This document shows positions 1 to 5,026 of a stretch of DNA of 5,026 nucleotides, in pieces. The stretch spans positions 1 to 5,026 of the forward strand of contig JAFROA010000455.1 in assembly GCA_017429885.1 (NCBI GenBank), written 5' to 3'. This stretch comes from Bacteroidales bacterium (lineage in GTDB: Bacteria; Bacteroidota; Bacteroidia; Bacteroidales; UBA932). Numbering within the stretch: position 1 is the stretch's first letter; the number at the start of each line of letters is the position of its first letter. The notes under the pieces were generated by a model, which worked only from the letters and a program-made list of their open reading frames with translations, was not told the DNA's origin and did no database searches. The position numbers and the translations under genes were made by a program.

Positions 1-155
1 AGAGGAATCAAATAAGATGTAAAATAAGCTCCCCCCTCTGTGATGGAATCTCCCAGCCCCATGATTTTAACCGGTGCTTGAGCTTGACACATAAAGCAAA
101 GCAAACACGCAAATGGGACAGACAAAAACTTGAATAAAACGTGGCGGTGGTTCAT
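1..155 (-). CDS. SGNH/GDSL-family hydrolase, probable secreted carbohydrate esterase (5' part only, continues past the left edge)
   Basis: This is the first 51 complete codons of a gene cut by the window edge. Residues 1-27 look like an export signal: basic start (MNHRHVLFK), a hydrophobic stretch rich in Leu, Phe and Cys, then a signal peptidase I-type AQA at 25-27. None of Cys17, Cys20 or Cys23 sits in a good lipobox. Residues 30-42 read KIMGLGDSITEGG, the block I motif of SGNH/GDSL hydrolases, with Ser37 as the expected nucleophile. AYFTSYLIP follows. The other catalytic blocks (Gly, Asn, Asp/His) lie outside the window. The start is set by ATG 155-153 and an in-frame TAG at 171-173; no Shine-Dalgarno is visible. 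In this family such enzymes cleave acyl esters, often acetyl groups on glycans. Position just after a susCD pair suggests a PUL esterase acting in the periplasm or at the surface. The substrate and carbohydrate-esterase family cannot be decided. A six-G run (31-36, minus strand) lies at Glu-Gly-Gly. Confidence 0.82.
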   Translation of the reverse strand, partial: MNHRHVLFKFLSVPFACLLCFMCQAQAPVKIMGLGDSITEGGAYFTSYLIP

Positions 156-181
156 CTCATTGACACTTGGCTATCTAAATT

Positions 182-217
182 GAGGATACGGAGAATATAA
201 CCGTTCTCCGTATCCTC
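182..217 (-). terminator. Perfect 14-bp inverted repeat between susD-like gene and esterase gene; terminator or intercistronic hairpin
   Basis: The arms GAGGATACGGAGAA (182-195) and TTCTCCGTATCCTC (204-217) are exact reverse complements around an 8-base loop. The hairpin begins 29 bases after the susD-like stop codon and ends 26 bases before the esterase ATG. On the minus-strand transcript it is followed by AAUUUAGAUAG, a poor U-tract, and on the plus strand by TTAAAAAC, which has none. It could be a partial terminator/attenuator, or a 3'-end stability hairpin that protects susCD mRNA while allowing some read-through into the esterase gene. The structure is read directly from sequence; the function is inferred. 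Confidence 0.7.
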
Positions 218-246
218 TTAAAAACAGCGATTAACGAATTCACAAA

Positions 247-2070
247 CTAGTACCCAGGATTCTGGGTCAGGTTCTCGTTGATCAGACGGTCTGAAGCCGG
301 AATCGGCCAGAGATAGTCCCTGGCGGGATTGAACTGACGCTCCGTAGCTTTCACAACATAACCGGCAGCCTCCATATACCGTACATCCGCAATACCGTTC
401 TCATCAATCTCAGGTACTCCTCCTATCGGATAGTTGCCTTCTTCCCAATTCTTACATAGCTTGACATATGTGTCACTTATGGCAGCGGGATCCAAGGGCG
501 TGATGGAGTCTCCATTAATCCAGTTGGACGTTCCGGACCATACACGCTCCAGATAGTAAACTGGACGGTTGAATACGACTTCCGCAATCTTCCAACGAAT
601 CAGATCCTCATAGCGGTGACCCTCAGCGGCAAGTTCAACGAACCGCTCTGTTCGTATGATTGTACGAAGTTCTGACTGGCTTCCCGCAGTGACTTTGGGG
701 TATTCGATACCAGTGCCATGATAAGCGCGCTCGCGGAGCTTGTTGATAGTAGCGTCGAGAACGGCCTGATCGCACTTACCCTGCTCGTTCATGGCCTCTG
801 CATACATCAACAAGACATCGCCATAACGAAGGAACGGATAGGCGTTGACTCCAACATAATTATTGGCAGCTGTCCACGTCTCAGGATCAGCATATTTCTT
901 AAGTACGAAGCCATTGTAAGCGGCATGGAGAGCATAGGCCTTAGAGTCGACATTATTAGCATACGAGCCGTCAGAAATTTTTACGACCACGTTCTTCAAA
1001 GGAGAAGGTGAATGCTCATACCCGAAAAGCTCATAATCCGCAGGATCGTATGTGCCATTGACAACACACTCGGATGCCGGCTGGGCGAAAGGAGCGATAG
1101 TCATAGCCATACGGGGATCCCTATGATCGAAAATGGCTTTAGGGTTGTAGAGCGGGGACTCATCGATAGGAAGGCCATCGGTACAAGTATATGCGCAAAC
1201 TAGCTCGTGGCTGGGGTTATTAGCAGCCCATCCTCCTGGAGCCAGACGAGGCATATAGTTCCTGGTGTCTCCTGCTATCCAGTAGTATTTCTTTAAGGCG
1301 TAATCGCCCTTGAAGACGAATATCCATTCAGGTGAGGTAGTCGCAGTGAAAAGATCTTGATAGTTTTCATGTAAGGAATAAACCCCTAGATCCATACAAG
1401 CCTTAGCTGCTGTCGCGGCGGTAGCATAATCACCATTGTATATAGCGATCCTTGCCTTGAACGCATAGGCGGCGCCTTTGGTGAACCTCTGAACCCCACC
1501 ACATTCGGTAGGGAGTAACTGGGCGGCCTTATCAAGACACTCAAGGGCAAAAGCCACAACTTCGGATTTAGGTGAACGGCTAGCCGAATATGCCTCCTCA
1601 AGAGTCATTCCTGTCTTGTCAAGGATTACATCTCCCCAACGGAAAGCGAGCATTCCATATGCATAGCCAATGTAGAGCAGGGCTTCACCTTTGTATTGGT
1701 TGATAGTGGCCTCGGGAATTCCAAGCTCACTGCCTTTCTCTTCAAGGTTCTTGAGAATACGGAGCCCTCTGGCGATACCTTTATAGTAGTTCTGCCAATG
1801 AGAAGCCACAGTCCCATTCTCAGCCGTCATAGTGCCGTTGAATGTGAATTGAGTATCGCTTCTACGAACCACATCATCGGCCCAGAGTACACCGTCCAAG
1901 ATAAAGAAATCTGTACGGTAGAAGTCATTTAGACTCATCTCTATCTCAGCGGCTGAAGAATACCAGTTCTCACTGGATCCCTCAGATAGAGGATTGAGGT
2001 TCAAATCGACGCATGAAGAAAATATGAGCGCCGAGATCATTGAAAGTGCGAGTGTATATATCTTTTTCAT
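247..2070 (-). CDS. SusD/RagB-family glycan-binding outer-membrane lipoprotein
   Basis: Surface lipoprotein that binds oligosaccharide and closes over its partner SusC-type barrel as a lid. The 607-residue length is normal for the family. The chosen start MKKIYT has a strong AAAGGAGG Shine-Dalgarno 7 bases upstream. It gives a classic lipoprotein signal: Lys2-Lys3, a hydrophobic core, then LIFSSC with lipidated Cys20. The longer in-frame start at 2097 would put nine residues before the signal and lies inside the preceding gene. The N-terminal half contains helical TPR-like segments (YKGEALLYIGYAYG near 126-139; NGDYATAATAAKACMD at 212-227). The C-terminal SusD region carries DHRDPRM (315-321), RYGDVLLMYAEAMNE (415-429), EGHRYEDLIRW (483-493) and ends YLWPIPASDRLINENLTQNP-GY, typical of SusD homologues. 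The stop is TAG at 247-249. The gene is translated just after the susC-like gene. Family assignment is secure. The ligand is unknown, because SusD binding residues diverge between substrates. Confidence 0.96.
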   Translation of the reverse strand: MKKIYTLALSMISALIFSSCVDLNLNPLSEGSSENWYSSAAEIEMSLNDFYRTDFFILDGVLWADDVVRRSDTQFTFNGTMTAENGTVASHWQNYYKGIARGLRILKNLEEKGSELGIPEATINQYKGEALLYIGYAYGMLAFRWGDVILDKTGMTLEEAYSASRSPKSEVVAFALECLDKAAQLLPTECGGVQRFTKGAAYAFKARIAIYNGDYATAATAAKACMDLGVYSLHENYQDLFTATTSPEWIFVFKGDYALKKYYWIAGDTRNYMPRLAPGGWAANNPSHELVCAYTCTDGLPIDESPLYNPKAIFDHRDPRMAMTIAPFAQPASECVVNGTYDPADYELFGYEHSPSPLKNVVVKISDGSYANNVDSKAYALHAAYNGFVLKKYADPETWTAANNYVGVNAYPFLRYGDVLLMYAEAMNEQGKCDQAVLDATINKLRERAYHGTGIEYPKVTAGSQSELRTIIRTERFVELAAEGHRYEDLIRWKIAEVVFNRPVYYLERVWSGTSNWINGDSITPLDPAAISDTYVKLCKNWEEGNYPIGGVPEIDENGIADVRYMEAAGYVVKATERQFNPARDYLWPIPASDRLINENLTQNPGY

Positions 2071-2077
2071 GATAGCG

Positions 2078-2086
2078 CCTCCTTTA
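2078..2086 (-). promoter_or_regulatory. Shine-Dalgarno of the susD-like gene, fused to the susC-like stop codon
   Basis: On the minus strand the sequence reads TAAAGGAGG. The TAA (2086-2084) is the stop codon of the susC-like gene and also supplies the A residues of an extended AAAGGAGG anti-16S match (2085-2078). Spacing to the susD-like ATG at 2070 is 7 bases, close to optimal. Ribosomes ending on the upstream gene would sit directly over this site, which favours coupled translation. It also decides the susD-like start in favour of MKKIYT. A near-perfect site is notable because many Bacteroidota genes, including the esterase start in this window, lack a clear one. Confidence 0.85.
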
Positions 2087-5026
2087 GAATTTAACATTTA
2101 CACCGAAAATAAATGAGGTCGAAAGGAACTCACTTGAGGTCGAGATCTCAGGATCCCAGCCTTTAGGGTAATTACTGATTGCGGGAAGGTCCGTTACGCT
2201 GGCATACGCCCTGAGATTCTTGATGAAAGTCCTCTCTATCAAATGCTTCGGGACAGTATATCCAAGGGTTATATTCTTGACGCGGAAATAACCTCCATTA
2301 AACAACCAATAATCAGAGCCCACGCTCTGGCTTCCTGTATTAGTGTAGGTCACACGGGGATACTTAGCCTTCTTGTTGGCCTCGTCATCTCCGATCCTCC
2401 AATAATCACCGACAACCAACTCAGGTACAGCTCCCCACTGCTCACGGAAGGGCTGAATCCAGAAATAGTTAAACAAGACATTTTGATGCCCGACTCCCTG
2501 GAAAGAAAGGTTGAAATCAAAATTCTTGTAACCGAGATTGATGTTGCCACCATAAAGGTATTCAGGGAGCGAGTTCCCCATTTTTACTTTGTCATCAGAA
2601 TTGATCTTACCGTCATTGTTGACGTCCACGTACTTGATATCTCCTGCCTTATCATTACCAGAATAAGTCGGGATCCTCTTGCCATCTGAACCGACAAGAT
2701 CAGCATCCGTCATAATCAGGCCATCGGTCTTATAAATGAACAACTCATTGTAATATGAGCCTTCCTCGATAATGTGGTTACCGCTGATAGTTCTCTTGTC
2801 ACCAACATAACCCATCTTCGAACGATAGTCAGAAAGATTGGCAGAGATAGAATAGGAGAAGTCACCGACTTTGTCAGACCATCCAAGCTCGAGATCCCAA
2901 CCATTGGTGTACATGTCACCAGCGTTCTGGGAAGGAGCGGAATAACCGGCGTATGAAGGGAATCCGAGAGTAAGGAGCATGTTCTCGGTCTTCTTGTGGT
3001 AGTAATCAGCACTCATACGGAAACGTCCGTCAAACATGGTAGCATCAAGTCCGACTCCTGTGGAAGTAGTTGTTTCCCAGGTGATATCACGGAAAGCGTA
3101 GTACACCTGAGCCGCATTCTGCATGGCGGTCACGCTACCATCCTTGTTCATCATGTAGCTATTGCCGAAGCTGATAGCGGCCTGGTAAGGGAACTCAGAA
3201 CCGATACGCTCGTTACCAAGCTGACCCCAAGAGCCGCGGAGCTTCAAGTAAGAGACGAAATTCTTACCGAACCAAGGTTCCTCCGAGATAACCCATCCGG
3301 CGGAAACCGAAGGGAAATAACCCCAACGGCTCTCCTTAGCGAAACGGGAAGAACCGTCAGCGCGGAAGTTTGCTTGAAGCATGTAACGATCCTTGAAGGA
3401 GTACATGAGACGACCGAAACCTGATTGATAAGCATTGTGCCCTGCGGATCCATTGTTATACTGATAGTCCTCAGGTCCTATGTTCAGATAAGGGAAGTTG
3501 GTGAGGGCGAAATGTGTACGGCTCGCGCTCAGGTTCTCCCACTGGTAAGTGTAACCCTCATAACCAACCATGGCATTGAAGGAATGATTTCCAAACCTTT
3601 TTCTATAATTAGCATAAGCCTGGTAGGTATATGAATGTGTGTCGTTACGAGTTTCCGACAGGTCTGTTGAATACAGGCTGACGTCACGGCCATCCTCGTA
3701 AGAAATAATTGTAGGCTTGGTGAAGTTCTTGCCCTTAGTGAAAGTGAACCTTGGAGCAAATACAGTCGTTATTGTCAAGTCCTTGAATGGTTTGATATCG
3801 AACTGAACCTTACCTCCTAATTTATAATAATTGGTCTTCCTTGTTCCAGCATTCTCAAGATGAGCTACCATGTTTCCTCCATCTTTCACATCCTGATACC
3901 TGCCATCACCCCAATAAACACCATAGATTGGAGGAATAACGAACACCTTATAAACGACATTGTCAACCGCGGGACTGTGGGCGTCACTAAGAGAGAAGTC
4001 CAAATCAACATTGGCTTTCAGCCACTTGGAAATCTGCCAATCATTATTCAGACGACCGGCATAACGATCGTATCCTCTCTTCTGGTAGTAACCCTCACGA
4101 TTCTGATAAGTGAAGTTAAACTTGGTTCTCAGGTTATCTCTTCCTCCACTGATGCTCATGGAATGGCGCTGGTGGGAAGTAGTCTCCCTGAACACCTCTT
4201 TAAACCAATCGGTGTCTGGATAGTGGACAGGATCCTTGGCGTGATTGGCTGGATAGTTATTGATAAAATCCTCAGTATATTCTGAATAAGGGGATGATGC
4301 GCCGTCATTGTACTTTAAGTCGTCGATAACTTTCATGTAATCAACAGAACCTGCCATTTTAGGAAGTACCGTAGGCTTATCTATCGCATAGAAATAGTTG
4401 TAATCCACAGAGAACTTGTTCTCTTGAGCACGCTTCGTGGTGATTAGGATCACACCGGCAGCAGCCCTGGATCCGTAAATAGAAGCGGAAGCGGCATCTT
4501 TGAGCACCGCGATATCCTGAACATCTTCAGCGATGACATCGTTGATAGACCCAGGGACACCGTCAACAATAACAAGAGGATCATTTGTCGACATTGTAGT
4601 CACACCATGAATACGGATCGAAGATGACGCATCGGGACCTCCACCGGAACGGGTGACCTGTAAACCTGCGATCTGTCCTTGAAGAGCATTTGAAAGCATA
4701 GTTTCAGAACGCTCGGAAACATTCTCGCCACGCACACTTGAGATAGATCCTGTCAGATCTCCCTTTCTGGCTGTACCGTAACCGATAGCGACAGCGTTTT
4801 CCAACAGGTTGATATCCGTTTCCAATACAATGTTGAGAACTGAAGCGGATCCAACCTTCACATCTTTGGTCTTAAAACCAATAGATGATATACGAAGTGT
4901 ATTGCCAGGTACGACAGCGATGGAGAAATCTCCGTTTTCGTCGGCGATAGCTCCCTTTGTCGCATCCTCGACGAGCATGATGCTGGCTCCTATGACCGGC
5001 TCACCATTCTCGTCCTTAACGGTTCC
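2084..5026 (-). CDS. SusC/RagA-family TonB-linked outer-membrane transporter (5' end outside window)
   Basis: Outer-membrane barrel that imports glycan fragments with TonB-ExbBD energy, paired with the SusD-like lipoprotein encoded next. The frame is open to the right edge, giving 980 visible residues; the ATG at 4978 is internal. Visible residues 1-16, GTVKDENGEPVIGASI, and the following segment to about 70 (including ISSIGFKTKDV at 46-56) form a carboxypeptidase-regulatory-like N-terminal domain. The plug spans roughly 75-195: AVAIGYGT, SNALQGQIAGLQVTR (112-126), PLVIVDGVPG (150-159) and VLKDAASASIYGSRAAAG (174-191) are SusC hallmarks. The rest is the beta-barrel. It includes an acidic loop DVNNDGKINSDD (801-812) and ends in a beta-signal-like SFIFGVNVKF with terminal Phe. 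Family proteins are about 1000-1100 residues, so only the signal peptide, the start of the N-terminal domain and perhaps an STN domain are missing. Whether an STN domain (sigma/anti-sigma signalling) exists cannot be judged. No frameshift is seen. The transported substrate is unknown. Confidence 0.96.
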   Translation of the reverse strand, partial: GTVKDENGEPVIGASIMLVEDATKGAIADENGDFSIAVVPGNTLRISSIGFKTKDVKVGSASVLNIVLETDINLLENAVAIGYGTARKGDLTGSISSVRGENVSERSETMLSNALQGQIAGLQVTRSGGGPDASSSIRIHGVTTMSTNDPLVIVDGVPGSINDVIAEDVQDIAVLKDAASASIYGSRAAAGVILITTKRAQENKFSVDYNYFYAIDKPTVLPKMAGSVDYMKVIDDLKYNDGASSPYSEYTEDFINNYPANHAKDPVHYPDTDWFKEVFRETTSHQRHSMSISGGRDNLRTKFNFTYQNREGYYQKRGYDRYAGRLNNDWQISKWLKANVDLDFSLSDAHSPAVDNVVYKVFVIPPIYGVYWGDGRYQDVKDGGNMVAHLENAGTRKTNYYKLGGKVQFDIKPFKDLTITTVFAPRFTFTKGKNFTKPTIISYEDGRDVSLYSTDLSETRNDTHSYTYQAYANYRKRFGNHSFNAMVGYEGYTYQWENLSASRTHFALTNFPYLNIGPEDYQYNNGSAGHNAYQSGFGRLMYSFKDRYMLQANFRADGSSRFAKESRWGYFPSVSAGWVISEEPWFGKNFVSYLKLRGSWGQLGNERIGSEFPYQAAISFGNSYMMNKDGSVTAMQNAAQVYYAFRDITWETTTSTGVGLDATMFDGRFRMSADYYHKKTENMLLTLGFPSYAGYSAPSQNAGDMYTNGWDLELGWSDKVGDFSYSISANLSDYRSKMGYVGDKRTISGNHIIEEGSYYNELFIYKTDGLIMTDADLVGSDGKRIPTYSGNDKAGDIKYVDVNNDGKINSDDKVKMGNSLPEYLYGGNINLGYKNFDFNLSFQGVGHQNVLFNYFWIQPFREQWGAVPELVVGDYWRIGDDEANKKAKYPRVTYTNTGSQSVGSDYWLFNGGYFRVKNITLGYTVPKHLIERTFIKNLRAYASVTDLPAISNYPKGWDPEISTSSEFLSTSFIFGVNVKF
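2591..2626 (-). other. Putative Ca-binding DxNxDGxI loop in the SusC-like transporter
   Basis: Visible residues 801-812 read DVNNDGKINSDD, matching the D-x-[DN]-x-D-G-x-[IV]-x-x-x-[DE] pattern of EF-hand and dockerin calcium loops. It follows GDIKYV and precedes KVKMGNSLPEYLYGG, a stretch commonly conserved in SusC homologues. Only one copy is present, so this is not a dockerin domain. A calcium-stabilised extracellular barrel loop is plausible, but metal binding is inferred from the motif alone. Confidence 0.55.

Noticed and set aside
31..36. Six-G run in the esterase gene as a phase-variation tract
   Set aside because: Six bases is short for a slippage switch, and the run is explained by the Glu-Gly-Gly codons of the conserved motif.
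160..165. TTGACA on the plus strand as a possible sigma70 -35 box
   Set aside because: No -10 box at suitable spacing, no plus-strand gene follows, and Bacteroidota primary promoters use a different consensus (TTTG and TAnnTTTG).
718..1932. Several short plus-strand open frames opposite the susD-like gene
   Set aside because: Antisense to conserved SusD sequence, short, and without protein-like motifs.
2071..2097. Upstream in-frame ATG giving an N-terminal MLNSKGGAI extension on the SusD-like protein
   Set aside because: It overlaps the susC-like 3' end, would displace the lipoprotein signal by nine residues, and the Shine-Dalgarno lies inside this extension, correctly spaced for the ATG at 2070.
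2243..2689. Plus-strand open frame of 148 codons opposite the susC-like gene
   Set aside because: It lies fully antisense to a secure coding gene, resembles no family I recognise, and has no Shine-Dalgarno or independent context; a reading-frame shadow.
2996..4285. Plus-strand open frames of 142 codons (2996-3424) and 141 codons (3860-4285)
   Set aside because: Both are antisense shadows of the susC-like barrel region with no recognisable domain or signal.
4976..4978. ATG at 4978 as the start of the SusC-like gene
   Set aside because: The frame continues upstream to the window edge with GTVKDENGEPVIGASI, the conserved beginning of the regulatory-like domain, so this Met is internal.

Overview
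The window is a fragment of a Bacteroidota (probably Bacteroidales) glycan-uptake locus, with all real genes on the minus strand. The evidence is a tandem SusC-type TonB-dependent transporter and SusD/RagB-type surface lipoprotein, the defining pair of a polysaccharide utilization locus (PUL). I cannot assign a genus or a glycan substrate from this sequence.

Layout in the direction of transcription (high to low coordinates): the susC-like gene enters at the right edge without its 5' end and runs 5026 to 2084. After 13 bases comes the susD-like gene (2070 to 247). A 91-base intergenic stretch follows, containing a perfect 14-bp inverted repeat (182-217). The start of a third gene (155 to 1) then runs off the left edge. 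Its 51 complete visible codons give a signal peptide followed by KIMGLGDSITEGG, the block I catalytic-serine motif of SGNH/GDSL hydrolases. It is therefore probably a secreted carbohydrate esterase of the same PUL.

Likely cooperation, inferred from the families: the SusD-like lipoprotein captures an oligosaccharide at the cell surface and acts as a lid on the SusC-like barrel, which imports it using TonB energy. The esterase would remove acyl groups (for example acetyl) from the glycan or its fragments. The susC stop codon is built into the susD Shine-Dalgarno, which implies tight co-translation. The hairpin after susD may lower or separate expression of the esterase relative to susCD.

Most of the window is ordinary susCD coding sequence. 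I see no mobile element, CRISPR array, RNA gene or evidence of an undescribed system. The points worth a second look are the unlisted esterase start, the intercistronic hairpin and the fused stop/Shine-Dalgarno.
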